Below the pieces are notes generated by a model. That model ran no database searches, had not been told where the DNA came from, and saw only the letters and a program-made list of their open reading frames with translations. 14,820 bases of DNA from RGIG2041 sp045532715 (GTDB lineage Bacteria > Bacillota > Clostridia > UBA1381 > UMGS1253). The stretch's first letter is position 1; each line of letters opens with the position of its first letter. Below are positions 7,405 to 14,059 of the stretch, piece by piece. Both the position numbers and the translations under genes were made by a program. The stretch spans positions 1-14,820 of the forward strand of contig JAZSGM010000073.1 in the NCBI GenBank assembly GCA_045532715.1, written 5' to 3'.

Positions 7405-8472
7405 ATGAGTCAAACTGAAAAAACCTACAATTTGCTTCTTAAACACTACCAAAGCTATCCGCAGCTGCAAATGCAGGATATATTTAAATTTATCCACCAA
7501 AGCGCATTTGGTTGTGAGCATATGGTATCCTCTTTAGACGCGGCAACAGACTATATCCAAAAGGAATATGAAACGACTGCTTTGTCAGCTTCTCCGCTCG
7601 TCGAACCGCTCGACGGTGCATACAGCCGCGTGTATCTCACCTATTTAGACAATGGCTTAAGCGCACAAACGCTCGGCAAGCTTTTCTACCTGTCTGCTAA
7701 GGCGGAAACAAACGGCAAAGCAGATGCAGAAAACAAGCTTCCCGTTGCAGCAGAGCTTGTGCGCCAAGGCAAGCTGCCGTTTTCTGCCGAAGTCTTTGAA
7801 GAAGCGGCAGAAAAGTGGAAGGCAGACGGCTACCCTGCCGTGCACCATTCCGGCATCTTTAGAAATACATATAAACCGGCATATCGCGTGATTGCAAACA
7901 AATTCGTGCCGTTTCTTCCCCTTTTTGCAACGCTGGACCAAATGCTGCAAAAAGGCGCGGTTACCCTCGCCATTGAAGGTGGCAGCGCCAGCGGCAAATC
8001 CACACTGAGTAAGCTGCTTGAAACACTTTACGGCTGTACGGTACTGCATATGGATGATTTCTTTTTGCGCCCGGAGCAAAGAACGCCCGAGCGCTATAAG
8101 GAAGTCGGCGGCAATATTGATTATGAACGCTTCTCGGAGGAGGTACTCCTGCCACTCGGCAAACGAGAACCGATAAACTACCGAAAATTCGATTGCGGTG
8201 CGCAAACACTTTCCGCACCGTTCACGATACTGCCCGAACCCCTGACCGTTGTCGAGGGTGTGTACTCTATGCACCCGAAATTCGGAAGCTACTACAACTT
8301 ATCCGTATTTTTAGATATTCCGCCTGCCCTGCAGACCGCGCGCATCACAAAACGCAACGCGCCGGAGCTTGCAAAGCGATTTCATGACACCTGGATTCCG
8401 CTGGAAAACCGATATTTTGCCGAAACACAAATCCAAAGGCGCTGCAGCATAACCGTTTCGGTGCAGGAATAA
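7405..8472 (+). CDS. Two-domain protein: unknown N-terminal domain plus uridine-kinase-like P-loop domain
   Basis: The 355-residue protein starts at ATG 7405; the TTG three codons earlier has no site at a usable distance. The C-terminal half (about 185-355) is a P-loop NTPase of the uridine kinase/phosphoribulokinase type: Walker A GGSASGKS at 192-199 with K198, then LHMDDFFL with the acidic pair expected to contact substrate and magnesium, then VVEGVYSM. The N-terminal half (about 1-180) I cannot assign. It is soluble, with notable blocks FIHQSAFGCEHM and a FRNTYKPAYRV segment just before the kinase. The same two-part arrangement is, to my memory, seen in other clostridial 'uridine kinase family' proteins. 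Its start lies 10 bases after the ECF S component stop, so the two are probably coupled. The kinase substrate, whether nucleoside or vitamin, is not known. Confidence 0.75.
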   Translation: MSQTEKTYNLLLKHYQSYPQLQMQDIFKFIHQSAFGCEHMVSSLDAATDYIQKEYETTALSASPLVEPLDGAYSRVYLTYLDNGLSAQTLGKLFYLSAKAETNGKADAENKLPVAAELVRQGKLPFSAEVFEEAAEKWKADGYPAVHHSGIFRNTYKPAYRVIANKFVPFLPLFATLDQMLQKGAVTLAIEGGSASGKSTLSKLLETLYGCTVLHMDDFFLRPEQRTPERYKEVGGNIDYERFSEEVLLPLGKREPINYRKFDCGAQTLSAPFTILPEPLTVVEGVYSMHPKFGSYYNLSVFLDIPPALQTARITKRNAPELAKRFHDTWIPLENRYFAETQIQRRCSITVSVQE

Positions 8473-8483
8473 AACCCTTCCGC

Positions 8484-8512
8484 TTTACTTTTTCGTTTGC
8501 ACGTGATAGAAT
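8484..8512 (+). promoter_or_regulatory. Possible extended -10 promoter of nth
   Basis: TGATAGAAT at 8504-8512 is an extended -10, with a weak -35 TTTACT (8484-8489) 17 bases away. The predicted start would fall near 8519, only about 11 bases before the nth ATG. The mRNA leader would then be very short. nth may also be read from the upstream operon, because no terminator is seen between 8472 and 8530. Confidence 0.4.
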
Positions 8513-8529
8513 AATCTGTGGTGATAAAA

Positions 8530-9159
8530 ATGACAAAAAAAGAACGCCTGCTTTTAATCGCGCAGGATTTACAAAACGCATACCCGGATGCGGTATGCTC
8601 GTTAGATAACGCGACCGACCCTTGGAAGCTTTTAGTGTCTGCCATTCTTGCAACGCAGTGCACGGACAAGCGCGTAAATATGGTAACACCGGCGCTGTTT
8701 GACCGGTTTCCGACAATCGCGGGCTTTGCAAAATCGACCGCGGAAGAGGTCATGCCCTACATCCGCTCGACCGGCTTTTTTAACCACAAGGCGGCAAACA
8801 TTGTCGGCTCGGCAAAAATGATTATGGAGAAGTTCGACGGCGCAGTGCCCCGCACCATGGAAGAGCTGACCACTCTGCCCGGCGTTGGCAGAAAGATTGC
8901 AAACCTCTTAATCGGCGACTGCTTCGGTGGCGATGCCATTGTGGTCGACACACACTGCAAGCGTCTGACCTACCGTATGGGTCTGACCAAGCAGACCGAC
9001 CCGACCAAAATTGAGATGGAGCTCTGGAAAATTATGCCGCCCGGCATCGGCAGCGACTTTTGCCACCGCATCGTCTATCTCGGACGCGAATACTGTGTGC
9101 GTAATCCGAAATGCACATCTTGTCCGGTAAGTGCGCATTGTAAAAAGGTATTGAAATAA
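8530..9159 (+). CDS. nth: Endonuclease III (DNA glycosylase/AP lyase)
   Basis: The 209-residue protein has the normal Nth length. It removes oxidised pyrimidines and cleaves the resulting abasic site in base excision repair. The helix-hairpin-helix motif LPGVGRKIANLL is at 116-127 with catalytic lysine K122, and the catalytic aspartate is D140 in VVDTHCKR. The C-terminus has the four cysteines of the [4Fe-4S] loop: C189, C195, C198 and C204. The spacing is C-x5-C-x2-C-x5-C, one residue shorter in the first gap than the usual C-x6-C. I chose ATG 8530, with GGTGA 5 bases upstream; two GTG codons at 8518 and 8521 are in frame but lack a site. The gene is convergent with the DUF4832-type gene. 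Confidence 0.95.
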   Translation: MTKKERLLLIAQDLQNAYPDAVCSLDNATDPWKLLVSAILATQCTDKRVNMVTPALFDRFPTIAGFAKSTAEEVMPYIRSTGFFNHKAANIVGSAKMIMEKFDGAVPRTMEELTTLPGVGRKIANLLIGDCFGGDAIVVDTHCKRLTYRMGLTKQTDPTKIEMELWKIMPPGIGSDFCHRIVYLGREYCVRNPKCTSCPVSAHCKKVLK

Positions 9160-9170
9160 CTATAAAACAC

Positions 9171-9198
9171 AAAAAAGGCTCCCCTGTGTAAGGGGAGC
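9171..9198 (-). terminator. Terminator of the DUF4832-type gene, formed by a repeat
   Basis: GCTCCCC (9178-9184) pairs with GGGGAGC (9192-9198) around a 7-base loop. On the minus strand the stem is followed by TTTTTT (9176-9171), so it acts as an intrinsic terminator for the gene ending at 9288. On the plus strand, behind nth, no T-run follows directly, so termination of nth here is less certain. Confidence 0.75.
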
Positions 9199-9225
9199 TG
9201 TCATTTTGTAAAAATGACTGAGGGG
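9177..9225 (+). repeat. Palindromic repeat module, uninterrupted copy
   Basis: The unit has two hairpins in a row. The first is GCTCCCC/GGGGAGC (9178-9184 with 9192-9198). The second is GTCATTTT/AAAATGAC (9200-9207 with 9211-9218), followed by TGAGGGG (9219-9225). The skeleton GGCTCCC-loop-GGGAGCTGTC-loop-GACTGAGGG reappears at the right end of the window, where the loops differ but the skeleton is kept. A further pair, AGGGGCT (9221-9227) and AGCCCCT (9276-9282), may extend the structure towards the next gene. This pattern resembles small non-coding palindromic repeats seen between genes in gut clostridia. The origin is unknown. Confidence 0.75.
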
Positions 9226-9287
9226 CTGTTGATTTAAAACCTTTTTTGACAAGCCTTCCGCCAAAAACGAGCGCAAGCCCCTGAAAT

Positions 9288-10628
9288 TTAATCAATATTT
9301 ATTCTGCCAATCTTGTAAAAGCTTCCGTTACGCACTGCATCTGTACAAAGATATATAACGGGATTTAAGTCGTTGTACATACCAATTTCAATATCATATT
9401 CTCCCGCAGGCATATTTTCCGGCAAAGTGATGCACACATTTTCAGTAATCTTACCCGGTAACCAGTTTCTCATATCAATATCTGTTTGGAATTCAAAAGC
9501 AGCGTTAGCATTTGAAAGCTTGATTTTTACGGGAATATATCTGTAAATAGGTGCAACACCGTGATTTTCCACGCCTAACTCAAGCGCAAGAACATCTGCT
9601 GCAGCGGCATTGGAAGGATATTTAAAATAATCCAGTGCAAAATGGTAACCCATTTTACTAATCCAATAATCCACCTTATCCTTCCATGCATAAGGGATGG
9701 GAAGTGATTTGGCGTTAAAGGAGCTTATATGCCACTCCAAGGTTTTTTCAATAACAACATCAATATCCCAGCCCTGTCTCATCCATTCACCAAGCCACCA
9801 ATAAGCTTCGAAGGATACAGGTGCTTTTTTCCAAACCTCGGACAGCTTTTCAATACGCGGTGGGTAAATCTGCTCGGTATGCGGCGGATGCCCTAAGCCA
9901 TCTCCTCTCCAACCCACAGGATTTACCCTGCTTGCATAATGAATAAGCTCCGGTCTTGAAAGCTGACCGATAAGCTGCGTTTTTTTGAATACATCTGTAT
10001 ATGTATCAACCAATTTCTGCAATGCTTCCGGACTGTACAGATGCAGATTATGTCCCTCACCCCACGAGCCGGGAAGAGAAATATCTATTGCATCAAAAAC
10101 AGGGTCATCGTCAAAGCGCTCACCCAATTTACGGACCGCCTGACAAAACAGTTCCAAAAACAACGGGTCTGTTGGTGAATCCTTTACTCTTTCACCATCC
10201 GGACGTGCTGGACAAGGTATAAGCGACTTCAACCATTCCGGAACATCGTCGCGGGCGCGTGTGCTGTGTGCCATAAGACGGAATACGAGCGACTGATTAT
10301 GCGCCTTGCTCTCCGCAATAATATCCTCGATAAGCTTGTAGTTATATTTTCCCTGTTCCGGCTCAAATTCCTTCCACAGCATGCGTATATACACAACCGA
10401 TGAATCAGGATAATACCCCTCTTCTCTGCCGTTTTCTTCTACGTCCTCCGGAATGGGATAGCATTCAAAGGGTTCTGTTTCCGTATAATTGTTTTCCGGC
10501 TTTACTATGGAATCGGAATACAGTTTTTCTCCTCTGAAATGCTGAAAACTCATAAAGCCAATATATGGATTCTGCCCTTCTTCCGGTTTGAAATTAAAAT
10601 GACGCACTTGATTCGCTTTTCGTATCAT
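9288..10628 (-). CDS. DUF4832-type glycoside-hydrolase-like protein
   Basis: The 446-residue protein has no signal peptide, so it is probably cytoplasmic. Residues about 15-340 look like a TIM barrel of the glycoside hydrolase clan A type. IRMLWKEFEPEQGKYNY at 81-97 is the usual 'ride along the barrel' block. GSWGEGH at 187-193 places E191 after a strand where an acid/base would lie, and SFEAYWW puts E274 where a nucleophile would lie. Residues about 345-446 form a beta-sandwich (LALELGVENHG, then a YIPVKIKL strand) typical of DUF4832. No activity is established for this family to my knowledge, and the catalytic assignment is inference. The ATG at 10628 has GGAG 8 bases upstream. Its codon use looks more A/T-rich than the flanking metabolic genes, which could reflect transfer. 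Confidence 0.7.
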   Translation of the reverse strand: MIRKANQVRHFNFKPEEGQNPYIGFMSFQHFRGEKLYSDSIVKPENNYTETEPFECYPIPEDVEENGREEGYYPDSSVVYIRMLWKEFEPEQGKYNYKLIEDIIAESKAHNQSLVFRLMAHSTRARDDVPEWLKSLIPCPARPDGERVKDSPTDPLFLELFCQAVRKLGERFDDDPVFDAIDISLPGSWGEGHNLHLYSPEALQKLVDTYTDVFKKTQLIGQLSRPELIHYASRVNPVGWRGDGLGHPPHTEQIYPPRIEKLSEVWKKAPVSFEAYWWLGEWMRQGWDIDVVIEKTLEWHISSFNAKSLPIPYAWKDKVDYWISKMGYHFALDYFKYPSNAAAADVLALELGVENHGVAPIYRYIPVKIKLSNANAAFEFQTDIDMRNWLPGKITENVCITLPENMPAGEYDIEIGMYNDLNPVIYLCTDAVRNGSFYKIGRINID

Positions 10629-10688
10629 TTCACAATCTCCAAAATGTCATATCCTATTTTATATTATTTTATTTTTGATTTATAACCC

Positions 10689-10717
10689 ATTTTACTACAC
10701 CCCCAATATTTTTTCAA
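10689..10717 (-). promoter_or_regulatory. Promoter of the DUF4832-type gene
   Basis: On the minus strand, -35 TTGAAA (10717-10712) is 17 bases from -10 TAAAAT (10694-10689). The leader is about 55 bases and very A/T-rich. It is divergent from the promoter at 10853-10881; nothing else is seen in the 10629-10923 gap apart from these two promoters. Confidence 0.7.
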
Positions 10718-10852
10718 CCAAAATTCCCTTTTCCCTTGCTTTGTTAACTTACATCGCAAAATAAATTTGATTGATAATTATAACAAAAAAAACAATCATC
10801 TGTACAAGATGGGCACTCGTTCATTCAACTGCATCTTTCCAAGATAACCCGG

Positions 10853-10881
10853 TTGATTTTAGGATGCATATACTTTATAAT
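10853..10881 (+). promoter_or_regulatory. Promoter of the secreted stalk-domain gene
   Basis: A -35 TTGATT (10853-10858) is separated by 17 bases from a perfect -10 TATAAT (10876-10881). Transcription would start about 36 bases before the ATG at 10924. A strong AAGGAGG ribosome binding site lies in the leader. Confidence 0.8.
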
Positions 10882-10923
10882 AATTTGTGTAGCAAGAAAC
10901 AATATATCAAGGAGGAACATAAA

Positions 10924-11646
10924 ATGAGAAAAAAATTACAAATATTGATTTGCGGCATCATTATCGGAACACTGCTGTCAAGCGGCATTGTTTTTGCAAA
11001 GCAAATCAGCGAAACCGCAGAGTTGGTTTACAGCAACATTAAAATCACTTTAAACAACAAGGAAATAGAGCCAAAGGATGCCGTTGGCAATACGATTGAA
11101 CCGTTTACAATTAACGGGACCACCTATCTCCCAGTTCGTGCGGTTGCAGAAGCACTCGGCATTAATGTGGATTGGGACGAAGAAACCAACACCGTTATTC
11201 TGACTGACGAAAAAACGACTGCAAACGAAGATAAGCCCTCCGATGAAGTGAAAACAGTCGGTCAAACCTTACTTGCAGCTTTCGAAGAAAAAGCCACTTC
11301 AGGCATGGATGCTTTTGAAATTGCAAAGGCGCTTGTGTCCAATGAAATCATTTCTTTTACAGGAGATGCAATGCAAATAGAAGAAGGTCTGTTACCGGGC
11401 TTCGGCGATACGGAAATTAAGGGCTTCAAATCAGGCGCATCCTTTATGCCAATGATTGGCTCCATTCCTTTTGTCGGCTATGTTTTCGAGCTTGAAGACA
11501 GCACAGACGTAAGCGATTTTGTTTCGACTCTGGAAAGCAGCGCAGACCTGCGTTGGAACATATGTGTCGAAGCAGATGAAATGGTATGCGGCAATGTCGG
11601 AAGCAAAGTATTCTTTGTGATGTGTCCAAATCAGTTTGAAGCATAA
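10924..11646 (+). CDS. Secreted protein with copper-amine-oxidase-N-like (stalk) domain
   Basis: The 240-residue protein starts at ATG 10924, 7-8 bases after AAGGAGG. Residues 1-25 are a signal peptide (MRKK, hydrophobic core, ending IVFAK). One stalk module spans about 35-95: LNNKEIEPKD, then INGTTYLPVRAVAEALG, then VDWDEETNTVIL. A short acidic linker (about 96-110) leads to a C-terminal domain at 112-240 that I do not recognise. That domain has two cysteine-containing strands near the end (WNICVEADEMVCG and VFFVMC) and a VFELEDSTD strand. The same stalk fold occurs in the PrsA-like protein of this window, but nothing shows that the two proteins interact. It stands alone between a promoter and a terminator. 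The function is unknown; an extracellular or wall-associated role is inferred from the signal and stalk. Confidence 0.75.
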   Translation: MRKKLQILICGIIIGTLLSSGIVFAKQISETAELVYSNIKITLNNKEIEPKDAVGNTIEPFTINGTTYLPVRAVAEALGINVDWDEETNTVILTDEKTTANEDKPSDEVKTVGQTLLAAFEEKATSGMDAFEIAKALVSNEIISFTGDAMQIEEGLLPGFGDTEIKGFKSGASFMPMIGSIPFVGYVFELEDSTDVSDFVSTLESSADLRWNICVEADEMVCGNVGSKVFFVMCPNQFEA

Positions 11647-11655
11647 TTCAATACG

Positions 11656-11688
11656 AAAAATTGAGCGACGGTCAATAGACCGTCGCTC
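11656..11688 (-). terminator. Shared terminator between ptsG and the stalk-domain gene
   Basis: A perfect 11-bp stem (11663-11673 with 11678-11688, loop AATA) lies between two convergent genes. On the minus strand it is followed by AATTTTT (11662-11656), 15 bases after the ptsG stop, so it should terminate ptsG. On the plus strand only GTTTC follows, so it is a weaker terminator for the stalk-domain gene. Confidence 0.85.
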
Positions 11689-11702
11689 GTTTCATTCCAA
11701 TT

Positions 11703-13742
11703 CTAAAACTCTATCTCTATCACCACATCGCCGGCAGATACCTTCCCGCTTGGCGTTGCTTTAATTGCTTTACAGTTTTCCGCATCCGTAATAACCAGCG
11801 GCGTAACCGTTTTATAGCCTGCCTTTTCAATTGCCGCCTTGTCAAAGCGAATCAGCACATCACCCTTCTTCACTTTATCGCCATCCTTGACAGCATATTC
11901 AAAGTGCTTTCCCTTTAAATTCACCGTGTCTATGCCGACATGAATCAAAAGATTAAATCCATCCTCCGTTTGAATGCCGATGGCGTGCTTGGAATCGACC
12001 AGATTGCACGCGACGCCGTCACACGGCGCAAATATCACACCTGCCATCGGACGGATAGCAATACCTTGTCCTAAAATGCCCTGGCTGAACACCTCATCTT
12101 CAACCTTATCCAGCGGCACAATTTCCCCATCCGCATATGCGCCAAGTATAAATGTGCTGACTTTCGTTTCCACATGCATATCCAGATAATCCTCTAAATT
12201 TGACTTTACAACCGTAACCGTCGGTCCATAGATGACCTGTACGCCGTTGCCCTTGTGGATGACACCGCTTGCGCCGCTCTGCTTTAAGAGCGCATCGGAC
12301 ACTTTGCTTCCGTCTTTTACCGTGATACGCAATCGCGTTGCGCAACAATCCACATCCGAAATATTTTCCTTGCCGCCGAGACCTTTAACAATCAGCTCCG
12401 ACTGTTTGCTTCCTACCTTTGCCGCCTCGACATCCTTTCGGGTGTAGAGCTTGGTTTCCTCACCTTCGTCCTCGCGCCCCGGTGTTTTGTAGTTGAACTT
12501 TTTAATCATAAAGCTGAAAATGCCCCAATAGATAAAGAAGTATGCGATACCGACAAATACAATATAAATCCAGTTCGTTTTCGCATTGCCCTGCAATACG
12601 CCAAACAGCACAAGGTCAATAATACCGCCCGAAAACGTCATACCCACACCGACGCGGAAAATGTGCATCAGCATAAAGGAAAGACCGGCTAAAATGCAGT
12701 GCACCACATACATCAGCGGTGCGACAAAAATAAACGTAAACTCCAGTGGCTCGGTTATACCGGTGAGCATCGCCGTCAGTGCAGCGGAAATTAAAAGGCT
12801 GCCGGCTATCTTGCGTTTTTCGGGCTTCGCGCACTGGTACATTGCAAGTGCCGCACCCGGCAGACCGAAAATCATGAACGGGAACTTACCTGCCATAAAG
12901 CGCGTTGCTTCTGTATTAAACACAGTGGTGGATTTTGACGCAAGCTCCGCAAAATAGATATTCTGCGCACCCTGTACGAGTACGCCGTCAATGACTGCAC
13001 TGCCACCGACACTTGTCTGCCAGAATGGGATATAAAACACGTGATGCAGTCCAAACGGAATGAGCGCGCGCTCAATGATACCATAAATCCACGTGCCGGC
13101 ATAGCCCGAAGCAAGTACCAAATTGCCGAGCATGGAAATGCCGCGCTGAATGATTGGCCAGATAAAGAACAGCAAAATGCCGACCAGGACATACACAAGC
13201 GCCGAAATAATCGGCACAAAGCGCGTACCGCCGAAGAATGCCAGCACCGGCGGCAGCTGGATTTTGTAAAAACGGTTGTGCAGCGCCGCAACCCCCAGAC
13301 CGACGATGATACCGCCAAACACACCCATCTGCAGCGTGGTAATACCGAGCACGCTTGCCGTCGAGTTTGTGAGCATACTCTCTGCGCCGCCGCGGGCGTT
13401 AATTAAGGCAAAAATGGTGGTATGCATAATCAAAAACGCCACCACGCTCGAAAGCGCCGCAACCTCTTTTTCCTTTTTCGCCATACCGATGGACACGCCG
13501 ATGGCAAATAAAAGTGCAAGATTATCAAACACGGCGCTTCCCGCCTTGCTCATAATGTCGAGCACCGTATACAAAAGGCTACCCGGGTAAATCACGCTTG
13601 TCAGTCGGTATGTTTCCAGCATCGTTTGATTCGTAAACGAGCTGCCGATACCGAGCAGCAAACCTGCAACCGGCAGAATTGCAATCGGCAGCATAAACGA
13701 ACGACCGACTCTTTGCAATACGCCGAAAATTTTATCTTTCAT
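11703..13742 (-). CDS. ptsG: Glucose-family PTS permease EIICBA
   Basis: The 679-residue protein has all three PTS domains in the order C-B-A. It imports and phosphorylates glucose across the cytoplasmic membrane, with phosphate from HPr. EIIC (about 1-415) is polytopic and shows GLHHVFYIPF at 231-240 and TGITEPLEF at 327-335. A linker with KTPGRED (419-425) leads to EIIB (about 445-520), whose phospho-cysteine is C467 in DCCATRLR. EIIA (about 545-679) has HAIGI with H586 and the phospho-acceptor H601 in LLIHVGIDTV. The EIIC and linker sequence is closer to Bacillus PtsG as I remember it than to N-acetylglucosamine NagE/NagP, so glucose is favoured, although nagA lies elsewhere in the window. 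The start has GGGAGG 7 bases upstream. No PRD antiterminator gene is nearby. Confidence 0.93.
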   Translation of the reverse strand: MKDKIFGVLQRVGRSFMLPIAILPVAGLLLGIGSSFTNQTMLETYRLTSVIYPGSLLYTVLDIMSKAGSAVFDNLALLFAIGVSIGMAKKEKEVAALSSVVAFLIMHTTIFALINARGGAESMLTNSTASVLGITTLQMGVFGGIIVGLGVAALHNRFYKIQLPPVLAFFGGTRFVPIISALVYVLVGILLFFIWPIIQRGISMLGNLVLASGYAGTWIYGIIERALIPFGLHHVFYIPFWQTSVGGSAVIDGVLVQGAQNIYFAELASKSTTVFNTEATRFMAGKFPFMIFGLPGAALAMYQCAKPEKRKIAGSLLISAALTAMLTGITEPLEFTFIFVAPLMYVVHCILAGLSFMLMHIFRVGVGMTFSGGIIDLVLFGVLQGNAKTNWIYIVFVGIAYFFIYWGIFSFMIKKFNYKTPGREDEGEETKLYTRKDVEAAKVGSKQSELIVKGLGGKENISDVDCCATRLRITVKDGSKVSDALLKQSGASGVIHKGNGVQVIYGPTVTVVKSNLEDYLDMHVETKVSTFILGAYADGEIVPLDKVEDEVFSQGILGQGIAIRPMAGVIFAPCDGVACNLVDSKHAIGIQTEDGFNLLIHVGIDTVNLKGKHFEYAVKDGDKVKKGDVLIRFDKAAIEKAGYKTVTPLVITDAENCKAIKATPSGKVSAGDVVIEIEF

Positions 13743-13777
13743 ACTACAACCTCCCAAGGATTTATATTCGTAGTATG
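13740..13777 (-). promoter_or_regulatory. Hairpin enclosing the ptsG ribosome binding site
   Basis: On the minus-strand RNA, CAUACUACGA (13777-13768) can pair with UUGUAGUAUG (13749-13740), 10 base pairs with one G-U. The 3' arm ends with the ptsG start codon, and the 18-base loop holds the GGGAGG site (13755-13750). If it forms, it should limit translation initiation. A TATAAA inside the loop could instead be a -10 element, but no decent -35 goes with it. Confidence 0.5.
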
Positions 13778-13800
13778 GACAAAGAAAAAGTAAATTATGA

Positions 13801-13841
13801 AAAAATTTAAAAAGCAGGAAAACCAATTTGTTTTCCTGCTT
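13801..13841 (-). terminator. Terminator or attenuator upstream of ptsG
   Basis: A perfect 12-bp stem (13812-13823 with 13830-13841, six-base loop) is followed on the minus strand by a T-rich stretch (13811-13801). It lies 60-100 bases before the ptsG start. It could end transcription from the DUF559-type gene upstream, or act as an attenuator in the ptsG leader. No clear ptsG promoter is visible between it and the gene, which favours attenuation, but I see no GlcT-type RAT sequence overlapping the stem. Confidence 0.7.
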
Positions 13842-13855
13842 AAAATGCTTTGTTT

Positions 13856-13909
13856 CTCTCCCTCCGAGATTTGCTTACGCAAATCCCACCTCCCTCGTCA
13901 GAGGGAGGC
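13856..13909 (-). repeat. Palindromic repeat module, reverse-oriented copy
   Basis: Read on the minus strand this unit is an 8-bp hairpin (CCTCCCTC-TGAC-GAGGGAGG, 13908-13889), then GTGG, then a 7-bp hairpin with a tetraloop (GATTTGC/GCAAATC, 13868-13885), then TCGGAGGGAGAG. The CTCCCTC sequence occurs twice as a direct repeat (13858-13864 and 13890-13896), and either copy could pair with GAGGGAG at 13901-13907. It is the mirror counterpart of the module starting at 13934. Confidence 0.8.
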
Positions 13910-13933
13910 AACTGCATTTAGGCCTTGTGGCGT

Positions 13934-14059
13934 GGCTCCCTCTGACGAGGGCGCGACGCGCAAAAAAATATGTCTGTGACATATTTTTAGCTAAAGCGGG
14001 AAGCAAGCTATGCTTGCGACCCGGGCCGAAGGCTGTCAGCGCAGCTGACTGAGGGAGAG
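13934..14059 (+). repeat. Palindromic repeat module, interrupted copy
   Basis: The left end GGCTCCCTCTGACGAGGG (13934-13951) and the right end GCTGTCAGC-GCA-GCTGACTGAGGGAGAG (14032-14059) together make the same skeleton as the copy at 9177. Here they are separated by about 80 bases instead of being joined. The intervening DNA holds two more hairpins: an 11-bp stem at 13964-13974 with 13978-13988, and GCAAGC/GCTTGC at 14003-14008 with 14012-14017. The right end overlaps the 3' end of the DUF559-type gene. The left end is an inverted repeat of 13891-13907. Confidence 0.75.

Noticed and set aside
13761..13789. TATAAA as a -10 for ptsG
   Set aside because: The sequence at the proper -35 distance is TTTTTC, a poor match, and transcription would begin almost at the ribosome binding site.
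13812..13841. GlcT/LicT-type RAT antiterminator
   Set aside because: The stem is a perfect palindrome with a T-tail, as in a plain terminator, and lacks the internal bulges and conserved bases of RAT elements; no PRD regulator gene is nearby.
13856..14059. CRISPR array
   Set aside because: The repeats are inverted and of differing internal sequence, with no regular spacers and no cas genes.
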